A DNA stretch of 64,000 bases from Hyphomicrobiales bacterium (GTDB taxonomy: Bacteria > Pseudomonadota > Alphaproteobacteria > Rhizobiales > Rhizobiaceae). Shown here piece after piece: positions 10,389 through 19,291 of this stretch (the stretch's first letter is position 1; the number at the start of each line of letters is the position of its first letter). The translations under genes and the position numbers were made by a program. The stretch covers positions 62,001-126,000 of the forward strand of contig UEIF01000041.1 of the NCBI GenBank assembly GCA_900468805.1, in the 5' to 3' direction. The notes under the pieces were generated by a model. That model saw nothing but the letters and a program-made list of their open reading frames with translations, made no database searches and was not told the origin of the DNA.

Positions 10389-11300
10389 TTATCTCCCCCG
10401 CTCTTCGGCTTTGGCCTGTGCATTTTGGAAGAACACGATCGGGATCACCAGGATCAGAAGCAGGATCGTTGCCACCGCCGAAGAGACCGGCCAGTCCCGG
10501 TTGGCGTTGAACTCGTTCCAGAGCGTCTTGCCGATCATCAGCGTCTGCGAGCCGCCGAGAAGATCGGGGATGACGAATTCACCGACAGCCGGAATGAAGA
10601 CCAGCATGCAGCCGGCGATCACGCCCGGGAGAGACAAGGGAAATGTGACACGCCAGAAGGCTCGGATCGGCGTGCAGCCGAGATCCTGAGCCGCCTCAAT
10701 CAGCGTGCCATCCATCTTTTCGAGCGACGAATAGAGCGGCAAGACCATGAAGGGCAGATAGGAATAGACGATGCCGATATAGACGGCCGTGCTGGTGTTG
10801 AGGATGATCAGCGGGCTGTCGATGATGTGCAGCGACAGAAGAAGCTGGTTGAGCAGGCCCTCAGGCTTCAGAATGGCGATCCAGGAATAGACCCGGATCA
10901 GGAAGCTCGTCCAGAACGGCAGGATGACGAGCATCAGCAGCGTCGGGCGGATGGTGCGCGGCGCCTGCGCCATTCCATAGGCGATCGGATAGGCGATCAG
11001 CAGCATCAGGAAGGTCGAAATCCCTGCAATCACGACGCTCGAGAGGTACGCGTTGAAATAGAGCGGGTCGTCCGTGAGGTAGCCATAATTGTCGAAGGAA
11101 AAGGTTGAAGCCTTTTCCCAGAAACCGCTCCAGCCGTCGGCAAGCGAAAAGACCGGCTCGTAAGGCGGGATGGCGATCGCCGTCGTCGAGAGCGAGATGC
11201 GGAAGACGATGAAGAACGGCGCCAGGAAGAAGAGCAGCAACCAAGCATAGGGAATGATGATGACGAGCCGGCTGTAAAAGCGAGAAGCGAATATTCCCAT
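10389..11300 (-). CDS. potH: putrescine-type ABC transporter permease PotH
   Basis: The product is 303 residues with six predicted membrane segments and the EAA coupling loop IEAAQDLGCTPIRAFWRVTFP. It follows the PotB/PotH pattern, including the KPEGLLNQLLLSL loop and the DLLGGSQTLMIG periplasmic segment typical of PotH. It pairs with PotI and is energised by PotG. It starts 4 bases after the potG stop, so translation is probably coupled. Confidence 0.88.
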   Translation of the reverse strand: MGIFASRFYSRLVIIIPYAWLLLFFLAPFFIVFRISLSTTAIAIPPYEPVFSLADGWSGFWEKASTFSFDNYGYLTDDPLYFNAYLSSVVIAGISTFLMLLIAYPIAYGMAQAPRTIRPTLLMLVILPFWTSFLIRVYSWIAILKPEGLLNQLLLSLHIIDSPLIILNTSTAVYIGIVYSYLPFMVLPLYSSLEKMDGTLIEAAQDLGCTPIRAFWRVTFPLSLPGVIAGCMLVFIPAVGEFVIPDLLGGSQTLMIGKTLWNEFNANRDWPVSSAVATILLLILVIPIVFFQNAQAKAEERGR

Positions 11301-11304
11301 GGTC

Positions 11305-12447
11305 TCAATCCTTCAGCAGCACGCCGCCATCTTCAGCGAAGGAAACCCAGACTTCCTGATCGTAGGTGAAGGGGTCCTCGACGGAGCGCTGCGCATTGAG
11401 AGAGGAAGCCTTGACTGTCTTGCCGCTCGGGAGCCGCACGTGGAAGACCGTCATGTCACCGAGATAGGCGATGTCCCAGAGTTCGCCCCTGGCTGCATTG
11501 ACCGCGGCATTTGCCGGTGCGGCGCGTGTTACGCGGATCTTCTCCGGGCGGATGGCAAAGCCGAGTGCTGCCCCTGCGGCGGGCGTCTCGGCCGAAGCCG
11601 TGCGCACCGTAAAACCGCTTTCGACAGCGATCTCGACGGCACCGTTTGACGCTGCCGTCACCTTGCCGTCGAAAATATTCACATCGCCGATGAAATCGGC
11701 AACGAAGCGCGAATTCGGCGCCTCGTAGATTTCGGCCGGTGTCGCGACCTGCACCACCTTGCCATGGCTCATGACGGCGATGCGGTCGGCCATGGTCATC
11801 GCCTCTTCCTGATCATGCGTGACGACGACGAAAGTCAGGCCAAGGCTCTGCTGCAGGTCCATCAGTTCGAACTGCGTTTCCTCGCGCAGCTTCTTGTCGA
11901 GCGCGCCGAGCGGCTCATCGAGCAACAGCACTTTCGGACGCTTGGCGAGCGAGCGAGCGAGTGCCACGCGCTGCCGCTGGCCACCGGACAGCTGGTTCGG
12001 TTTGCGGGACGCAAATTGTTCGAGCTTCACCATCTTCAGCATCTGCGACACGCGCTCGGCCATCTCGTCCTTCGACATGCCGTCCTGCTTGAGGCCGAAG
12101 GCGATGTTCTTCTCGACCGTCATATGCGGGAAAAGAGCGTAGGACTGGAACATCATGTTGACCGGCCGCTTGTAGGGCGGCGTGCCCGAGAGGTCGGTGC
12201 CGTCGAGAACGATCTCGCCCGATGACGGCTGTTCGAAACCGGCGAGCATGCGCAGCAGCGTGGACTTGCCGCATCCCGACGCGCCGAGCAGCGCGAAAAA
12301 CTCGCGATGATAGATGTTCAGCGACAGATCGTTGACGGCGGTAAAGTCACCGAAGCGCTTGGTGACATTCTTGAAAGCAATGAAGGGTTTTGCAGACGGA
12401 TCGGTCCAGGGCGCGAATGCGCGGCGGATATTGCCGAGAGACTTCAT
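11305..12447 (-). CDS. potG: putrescine-type ABC transporter ATP-binding protein PotG
   Basis: The product is 380 residues, close to E. coli PotG (377). Walker A GASGCGKST is at about 55-63, the signature LSGGQRQR at 153-160, Walker B LLLDEP at 174-179, then the H-loop THD. The C-terminal TOBE_2 domain (about 290-375) contains the FAIRPEKIRV motif. The N-terminal extension before the ABC domain (about 20 residues) is also a PotG trait. It lies between potF and potH in one operon. Confidence 0.9.
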   Translation of the reverse strand: MKSLGNIRRAFAPWTDPSAKPFIAFKNVTKRFGDFTAVNDLSLNIYHREFFALLGASGCGKSTLLRMLAGFEQPSSGEIVLDGTDLSGTPPYKRPVNMMFQSYALFPHMTVEKNIAFGLKQDGMSKDEMAERVSQMLKMVKLEQFASRKPNQLSGGQRQRVALARSLAKRPKVLLLDEPLGALDKKLREETQFELMDLQQSLGLTFVVVTHDQEEAMTMADRIAVMSHGKVVQVATPAEIYEAPNSRFVADFIGDVNIFDGKVTAASNGAVEIAVESGFTVRTASAETPAAGAALGFAIRPEKIRVTRAAPANAAVNAARGELWDIAYLGDMTVFHVRLPSGKTVKASSLNAQRSVEDPFTYDQEVWVSFAEDGGVLLKD

Positions 12448-12503
12448 ATTATTCCCCGAAAATACAAGGTTTCAGTCGGCCTCCACCCGGGCCGGGAATT
12501 GAA

Positions 12504-12529
12504 AGGCCCGGACGTTTCCGTCCGGGCCT
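12504..12529 (-). terminator. attenuating hairpin between potF and potG
   Basis: An 11-bp GC-rich stem (AGGCCCGGACG at 12504-12514 with its partner at 12519-12529) has a 4-base loop. It sits 8 bases past the potF stop and is followed on the minus strand by TTCAATT. Such a hairpin between a binding-protein gene and the transporter genes usually lets the binding protein be made in excess. Confidence 0.65.
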
Positions 12530-12537
12530 GACCAAAA

Positions 12538-13635
12538 TCACTGGCCGGTAACGACCTTCGTCCAGATTCGCGTCGCCGAGCGCTGGGTCTTCGGATCCCA
12601 CGGCCTGACGGTGAAGAGGCCTTTCATCACATCATCAGTCGGATAAACGGCCGGATCTTCCAGCACGCCCTTGCTGACGAACTGCTGGGAGGCCTTGTTG
12701 CCGTTGGCATAGAAGGTGTAGTCGCTCGCCTTGGCGATGACTTCCGGCTTCATCATGTAGTTCAGGAACTCATGCGCTTCAGCCACATGCTTGGCATCGG
12801 CGGGGATCGCCATCATATCGAACCACATCTGGGCGCCCTGCCCAGGAATCGAGTAGTTGACCTCGACGCCATTGTTGGCTTCGGCCGCACGGTCACGGGC
12901 CTGCAGCATGTCGCCGGAATAGCCGAAGGCAATGCAGATGTCGCCATTGGCAAGCGCATTGATATATTCTGACGAGTGGAACTTGCGGATGTAGGGGCGA
13001 ACTGCCGTCAGCAGTTCCTCGACTTTCTTGAAATCCTCCGGTTTGGTGGAATTCGGGTCGAGGCCGAGATAACGCAGTGCCGTCGTCATCACGTCTTTCG
13101 GCGTGTCGAGCACGTAAATGCCGCAGTCCTTGAACTTTTCGGCGACCTTCGGATCGAAGATCACTTCGAGGCCGGGCTTGACATCAGGTCCAAGGATTTC
13201 GGCGACTTTCTTGACATTGTAACCGATACCGTCGGTGCCCCACATGTAGTCGACCGCGTATTCATTGCCGGGATCATATTCGGCGGTACGCTGCTGGATG
13301 ACGTCCCACATATTGGAAAGGTTCGTCAGCTTGGACTTGTCGAGCTTCTGGAAGACACCGGCCTGGATCTGGCGCTGCAGGAAGTCGGCAGTCGGAACGA
13401 CGACGTCATAACCCGTGCCGCCGGCCAGCAGCTTGGTTTCCACGGTCTCGTTGGAATCGAAAGTGTCGTATACGACCTTGATGCCGGTTTCCTTGGTGAA
13501 ATCCTCAAGGATCGAACTGTCGATATAATCGGACCAGTTGTAGACGTTGACCACACGCTCCTGGGCGAAGGCGGGAGCGGCGGCAAGGAGAGCGACAACG
13601 GCAACTGCCGTCAGGTTGGCGATTCTCGACCTCAT
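12538..13635 (-). CDS. potF: periplasmic putrescine-type binding protein PotF
   Basis: The product is 365 residues from the ATG at 13635, which has AGGAG 6 bases upstream; a longer frame to 13674 lacks a good ribosome site. Residues 1-24 are a signal peptide ending PAFA before Gln25. The mature protein starts with the polyamine-binding pattern VVNVYNWSDYIDSSILEDF, and YMWGTDGIGYN and GYSGDMLQA line the ligand cleft in PotD/PotF proteins. Putrescine rather than spermidine is inferred from the PotF-like length and the PotG-type partner. It is first in potFGHI. Confidence 0.87.
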   Translation of the reverse strand: MRSRIANLTAVAVVALLAAAPAFAQERVVNVYNWSDYIDSSILEDFTKETGIKVVYDTFDSNETVETKLLAGGTGYDVVVPTADFLQRQIQAGVFQKLDKSKLTNLSNMWDVIQQRTAEYDPGNEYAVDYMWGTDGIGYNVKKVAEILGPDVKPGLEVIFDPKVAEKFKDCGIYVLDTPKDVMTTALRYLGLDPNSTKPEDFKKVEELLTAVRPYIRKFHSSEYINALANGDICIAFGYSGDMLQARDRAAEANNGVEVNYSIPGQGAQMWFDMMAIPADAKHVAEAHEFLNYMMKPEVIAKASDYTFYANGNKASQQFVSKGVLEDPAVYPTDDVMKGLFTVRPWDPKTQRSATRIWTKVVTGQ

Positions 13636-13761
13636 GATATCTCCTGTTTGTAAAGGTATCGCGCCCCCGGACACCTCTTATTCCCTCTGGTTTTGCTGCA
13701 GACTAGAAAGGATTTTCGGAGCCGACAAGCGTAAAATCCTGCAGTGTCAATGATTTCACAA

Positions 13762-15156
13762 TCACTGAAAATCGAAGGCACCGAAGCCGGCAGCAGTCTC
13801 GTCCAGGGCGAGTGGACGCGTGACCGGCGGTTCGGCGCGCGAAAGGCAGCCGCGTCTCTCGCAGAGGCGACAGGCGGGACCGATCGCGACCGGCGAAGCA
13901 TCACTTCGGCCGTAAACCAGACTGTCGCGCAAAGCAGTGTCGCAGCCGAGCAGCACTGCCGTGCGCCGCACCCGTTCGCCAAATTCCACAACCGGCCCTT
14001 CGAGCGTGCGCGCCACCGTCAGAAAAGTCGAACCGTCAGGCATGGCGACCGTCTCGGCCAGTATTCTACCCGGCTCCAGAAAAGCCATGTGAACATTAAG
14101 CTTCGGACAGTTGCCGCCGAAGCGCGCGTGCGGAAAGCCCTGCGCTCCAGCCCTGCGGATGACATGGCCAGCCGCATCGATCTCCATGAGGAAAAAGGGA
14201 ATGCCTCCAGCGCCGGCACGCTGCAGCATGACGAGACGCGATACAGCTTGGGCGAAGGACATACCAAAGCGGGCGCGGATGAGATCGATGTCATAGCGGG
14301 TGCTCTGTGCGGCAAGAAGGTAGGCGCCGTAGGGCATCATCAAGGCCAGAGCAGCGCTGCGGGTCAGCTCGAAGCGGGCGATGCGCCGGGCCTCGTCGGA
14401 CGACAGTGGCAGATCTCCAAGCTCGGCTTCGACCTGGGGCCGCAGAACCAGCCTTGCCACCTCGATCGCTATTTCCTGTGCCTGATCGGCTGCCGAAAGA
14501 CGCTCGGACAGGAACAGGCGCATCGAATGACGGTCGAACCGGCGGCGAAGATCAGGCATGACATGGACGGGAAGGATGCGAACGCTGATGCCGCGCTCGT
14601 TCTTCAACCAGTCCTTCAGGCTGCTGCCTGCAGCGAGCCCATTCGCAAAATTTTCTGCCGTCTCCTCGATCCCGGCGAAATAGGCGGAGCGGCGCTCCAG
14701 CACCTCCTTCACCTCGTCCAGGGGCAGCCGACCCGGAGCGACTGCCGCATGGCCGTCGCCCGCCATCAAAGCAGTCAGGTCAGAAAGCCGGGCAGCCTGC
14801 TCGCGATAGGCGCGATAGAGTTTGATCATGCCACCCGCCGCATTGGGCGCGACATCCGCTACCTCGACAAGCTCCTGATCGCCCGGCAGTTCACCAGCCA
14901 GCAACGGATCGGCGAAAACCTCCTTCAACTGACCGAGGCCCCCGGCAGTTTCGCCCCGCAGTTCTTCAAGGTCGACGCGGTAGACGGCAGAGAGCTTCAA
15001 CAGCAGCTGCACCGTCAGAGGGCGCTGGTTGCGTTCGATGAGGTTCAGATAGGAAGGCGAGATTTCCAGCGCTTCGGCCATCGCGGTCTGTGTCAGCGCC
15101 AGCGCATTGCGGATGCGCCTGACTTTCGGCCCCGCAAATACCTTCCTTTCCGCCAT
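13762..15156 (-). CDS. ScfR/RamB-type regulator of short-chain fatty acid and acetate metabolism
   Basis: The product is 464 residues from the ATG at 15156 (AAGGA 7 bases upstream); a longer frame to 15195 would run through the likely operators. Residues 11-66 are an XRE helix-turn-helix (LTQTAMAEALEISPSYLNLI). The middle is an ImmA/IrrE-like domain with HSMRLFLSERLS, and the C-terminus is a DUF2083-type domain with four cysteines (CDTALRD, then CRLCERRGC) that could bind metal. Proteins of this build include RamB and ScfR, which control aceA and propionate genes in response to acyl-CoA state. Its divergent position next to aceA supports the same job. Confidence 0.82.
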   Translation of the reverse strand: MAERKVFAGPKVRRIRNALALTQTAMAEALEISPSYLNLIERNQRPLTVQLLLKLSAVYRVDLEELRGETAGGLGQLKEVFADPLLAGELPGDQELVEVADVAPNAAGGMIKLYRAYREQAARLSDLTALMAGDGHAAVAPGRLPLDEVKEVLERRSAYFAGIEETAENFANGLAAGSSLKDWLKNERGISVRILPVHVMPDLRRRFDRHSMRLFLSERLSAADQAQEIAIEVARLVLRPQVEAELGDLPLSSDEARRIARFELTRSAALALMMPYGAYLLAAQSTRYDIDLIRARFGMSFAQAVSRLVMLQRAGAGGIPFFLMEIDAAGHVIRRAGAQGFPHARFGGNCPKLNVHMAFLEPGRILAETVAMPDGSTFLTVARTLEGPVVEFGERVRRTAVLLGCDTALRDSLVYGRSDASPVAIGPACRLCERRGCLSRAEPPVTRPLALDETAAGFGAFDFQ

Positions 15157-15175
15157 GTCACATCCTTTACACTCT

Positions 15176-15291
15176 GGATTTACAAATTTTGACAAAATTT
15201 CAAACTGCTCTGTAAATCCTTCTCATCCTAACCTCTTTCTCGGCTTGGAATCAAAGGTTTTTCTGGATAGTTCGACCAATTTTGTAAATCC
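15176..15291. promoter_or_regulatory. candidate operators shared by scfR-type gene and aceA
   Basis: The spacer holds a perfect palindrome AAATTTTGACAAAATTT (15184-15200) and the box TGTAAATCC three times: inverted at 15176-15184, direct at 15211-15219 and direct at 15283-15291. The first and second boxes form a 9-bp inverted repeat flanking the palindrome. The cluster starts 20 bases from the regulator ATG and ends 44 bases before the aceA ATG, so one protein could control both. The DNA pattern is seen; the binding is inferred. Confidence 0.55.
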
Positions 15292-15334
15292 TGTCATCAG
15301 CGCTCAATCGTTGGAAATTAAAGAGGAGACTGGC

Positions 15335-16624
<1,290 letters not shown>

Positions 16625-16637
16625 AGGAGGAAACGAC

Positions 16638-16874
16638 ATGGCATCCATTGCGCGCGTCCGCGAACGGACGGAAGAACAGGCAAGCAGCATGACGGACGAC
16701 CAGCAGACGGTGACCCGCATGCTCGCCAATGATCTGCACAGGCTGAATCAATCGGTGATGAAGGCCGTCGAGGCTGGCGTTTCGGTCGAGCTGGTGCGCT
16801 CCGCCCGGCATCACGGCGGCGACGGCAACTGGGGGGATCTATTGATCCCGGTCATCGTCGCAAAAAGAAACTGA
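16638..16874 (+). CDS. conserved-looking small protein downstream of aceA
   Basis: The product is 78 residues from the ATG at 16638, which has GAGGAGGAAACGAC in front of it. It is helical, with RMLANDLHRLNQSVMKAVEAG in the middle and SARHHGGDGNWGDLLIPVIV near the end. It has no signal peptide, cysteine or membrane segment. Its 13-base distance from aceA and the hairpin after it point to an aceA two-gene operon. I do not recognise the family, and no function can be read. Confidence 0.7.
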   Translation: MASIARVRERTEEQASSMTDDQQTVTRMLANDLHRLNQSVMKAVEAGVSVELVRSARHHGGDGNWGDLLIPVIVAKRN

Positions 16875-16880
16875 GAATAG

Positions 16881-16904
16881 GGTCCGGCGTCCTAGCGCCG
16901 GACC
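16881..16904 (+). terminator. hairpin terminator of the aceA operon
   Basis: A perfect 9-bp stem GGTCCGGCG/CGCCGGACC with a 6-base loop lies 6 bases past the stop of the small aceA-linked gene. The T tract is poor (TACGCTATTTGG), so it may act with other factors. Confidence 0.6.
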
Positions 16905-16977
16905 TACGCTATTTGGCGCAATTGTCAGCACAGCGGAGTCGCGGCATAATTGAGTATCTCTTCGCACGGAACTGCAT

Positions 16978-18078
16978 ATGCCCGGTTCGCCGCACGCAAA
17001 ACTCGAAGTTCTGACCGATCTGATCTACGGCGCGCTCTTTGGCGAGACGTCGTGGCAAGCCTTTCTCGACGCCCTCACCGCGACAATGCCGGACGCCAAG
17101 TCCACGCTGTTTTTTCACGATGCCGTCGCGCGAACCGGTGGGCTTTCCCTGTCCTCGGGCCTCGAAAACGCAGAAACCGAGGCCTATAACCGCTATTACG
17201 CCGCCATTAACCCGTGGATGCCGCGCGCTGCCACCCGGCCAATCGGCCTTGGCGTGATCGCCGATCAGATGCTGCCGCGGGAGCAGCTTCTGAAGACGGA
17301 ATTCTACAATGACTACATCCGCTGGATCGGCTGTGAGAGCAGTGTCGGCGTGACGATCATGCGGGAGCGTGGCCGCTCCTTCAATCTATCGACACTGACC
17401 TCCTCTTCCGATCCGGACTTCAATCGCAGCAATGCCGAGCTTCTCAGCGATCTCGCGCCGCATCTGCGGCGCGCCTTCGACTTCATCCGCCGCGAGCATA
17501 GCGACCCCCACCATAACGAAAACGGGCTGTCGCTCTTCGACGCGATCGGTGTCGGCATCGTCTATATCAGCGAGGATCAGACCATCCGTTCCATCAACAG
17601 CGCGGCCGAACAGATGATCGCCGAGGGTGAGGCGATCGGCGTGAACACGACCGGACGGATCATCATCAACGACAATACGCTTGCCTCCCGCCTGTCGGCC
17701 CTGTTGCGCCACCATCTCCACGCATTGCCGCCCGCGAGCACGGTGATCAGGATGAAAAATACCAGCTTCAAATGCACGCTGGTGAAAATGCAGTCGGATT
17801 TCATCACCGAATTTCTCGAGGGACCGACAGCGGCGCTGATCATCGAGCGGATGAACCTGCCACTGCGCCCTGATTTCAAAGATGCGCTGCCCCGCATCGA
17901 CCAGCTGACCGCGGCGGAAATGCGGATCGCTGCCGGTATCGCTGCGGGCCTGTCGCTGCGCGAAGTCGCGCGGACGAACGATGTCAGCTACGAGACTGCG
18001 CGCTCGCATCTGAAGAACATCTATTCGAAGCTCGGCGTAAACAGCCAGGTGGGGCTCGTGCGCTGGCTGATGCCGTAG
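16978..18078 (+). CDS. LuxR-type helix-turn-helix transcriptional regulator
   Basis: The product is 366 residues. The C-terminal 65 residues are a GerE/LuxR DNA-binding domain (LTAAEMRIAAGIAAGLSLRE, then YETARSHLKNIYSKLGV). The N-terminal 180 residues (LTDLIYGALFGETSWQAFLD) resemble sensor regions of rhizobial orphan LuxR regulators and not the acyl-homoserine lactone domain. A PAS-like segment lies at about 185-260 (FDAIGVGIVYISEDQTIRSI). No ligand can be assigned. It stands alone between the aceA operon and a convergent LysR gene. Confidence 0.8.
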   Translation: MPGSPHAKLEVLTDLIYGALFGETSWQAFLDALTATMPDAKSTLFFHDAVARTGGLSLSSGLENAETEAYNRYYAAINPWMPRAATRPIGLGVIADQMLPREQLLKTEFYNDYIRWIGCESSVGVTIMRERGRSFNLSTLTSSSDPDFNRSNAELLSDLAPHLRRAFDFIRREHSDPHHNENGLSLFDAIGVGIVYISEDQTIRSINSAAEQMIAEGEAIGVNTTGRIIINDNTLASRLSALLRHHLHALPPASTVIRMKNTSFKCTLVKMQSDFITEFLEGPTAALIIERMNLPLRPDFKDALPRIDQLTAAEMRIAAGIAAGLSLREVARTNDVSYETARSHLKNIYSKLGVNSQVGLVRWLMP

Positions 18079-18089
18079 AACATGTCCAG

Positions 18090-18959
18090 CTACCCGCGGC
18101 TGGCGCGCTTGCCGGCGAAGAGATCCGTGTAACTTTTCAAAAGCTTCGTCATCCGGTCGGCGACCGTGCGGATTTCCGGACGGTGGCGATCCTCGGCATT
18201 CATGACGATCCATTGGCGATGGCGCAGTTCCGGCAACTCGCCGCCGCAACGTTCGAGCTCTGGATCGAGATCGCCGACGAAACAGGGCAGCACTGCCTTG
18301 CCGACGCCGGCACGCACCAGATCCGGCAGGGAGCGCGGACGGTTGAGCGTTGCGACGATCGCGGATCGAGCATTCCGGTATGGCCAGCGCAGATAGGCGG
18401 AGATCGCATCCTCCTCGCCTACGGCGATCCATCTGATATCGTCCTGGTTGGCATTGCGCCTGATATAGATGGCATAGGCGACCTCGCCCAGCAGACGGGC
18501 GGCGAGATTGCTTTCCTCCGGCTCGAAAGCCCGGATACCGATATCACTTTCACGGTAGTTCAGGTTCGCCCGCGCTTCGCCGATCGTCAAAGAGATTGAG
18601 AACGCATCGCCCGGCGTGCGGATTGCCGCAAAATTCTCCGTGAGCAGCCAGGATATCCAGGTGCCGGCAGCAATCCTGACGGTGGCGCCGCCGTCAGCCG
18701 ATTGCCGCCAAACCTCCACCTTGCGGGCGGCCGCTTCCATCTCCAGCAGATGATCGACGAGAGTCTGCCCATCTGATGTCAGGCGGTAGCCGGTCTGGCT
18801 GCGGTGGAACAGGGCGCGGCCGAGTTCCTGTTCGAGATCGAGCATGCGCCGGCCGATCGTCGCTGGGCTGAGAGCTGTGGCAGCGCTTGCGCCCGTCAGG
18901 CCACCGGTGCGGGCGACCTGCAGGAAAAGCTGATAGGAGTCCCAATTGCTGTTTTTCAT
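18090..18959 (-). CDS. LysR-family transcriptional regulator
   Basis: The product is 289 residues. The N-terminal winged helix-turn-helix covers residues 5-65 (FLQVARTGGLTGASAATALS, then RRMLDLEQELGRALFHRS), and an effector-binding domain follows at about 90-285. The start at 18959 lies 89 bases from a divergent small gene at 19049, the usual arrangement of a LysR regulator with a target. It converges on the LuxR-type gene with only 11 bases between the stops. Confidence 0.85.
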   Translation of the reverse strand: MKNSNWDSYQLFLQVARTGGLTGASAATALSPATIGRRMLDLEQELGRALFHRSQTGYRLTSDGQTLVDHLLEMEAAARKVEVWRQSADGGATVRIAAGTWISWLLTENFAAIRTPGDAFSISLTIGEARANLNYRESDIGIRAFEPEESNLAARLLGEVAYAIYIRRNANQDDIRWIAVGEEDAISAYLRWPYRNARSAIVATLNRPRSLPDLVRAGVGKAVLPCFVGDLDPELERCGGELPELRHRQWIVMNAEDRHRPEIRTVADRMTKLLKSYTDLFAGKRASRG

Positions 18960-19048
18960 GAATGAAAAACATAATGGGAATCTACTTGTTCAAGAAGCGA
19001 ATTTTGATGTGTAGATCAATTGATGTCCATAAACGAGAGGGCATCACG

Positions 19049-19291
19049 ATGATCGATAATCTCATAATCGCAGACATTGCCGGCCGAATGCAGCGAGCAA
19101 CATTGCTGCAGCAAACAAGACGCGATCGGATAAGGGAAGAGGACGCCTTTTACAACAAAGCCGGGAGCAGCTTCCTGGTGCAAATTGCAGCCTGGCTGAC
19201 GCTGCCGGCAGACAAGGCCACCGGTCGCACAAAGGTGCGGCCGGTGGAAGACGAATGCGGATGTCAGGCCGCCTGTCTCGCGCGGCCATGA
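19049..19291 (+). CDS. small hypothetical protein divergent from the LysR gene
   Basis: The product is 80 residues from the ATG at 19049, which follows GAGAGGGCATCACG. The N-terminal half is a basic helix (LLQQTRRDRIREEDAFYNK), then a short hydrophobic stretch (FLVQIAAWLTL) and a Cys-containing tail (ECGCQAACLARP). The composition of the first half resembles DUF1127-type small rhizobial proteins, but the match is too weak to name. The last 28 bases overlap the end of the convergent chemoreceptor gene. It may be a target of the divergent LysR regulator. Confidence 0.5.
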   Translation: MIDNLIIADIAGRMQRATLLQQTRRDRIREEDAFYNKAGSSFLVQIAAWLTLPADKATGRTKVRPVEDECGCQAACLARP

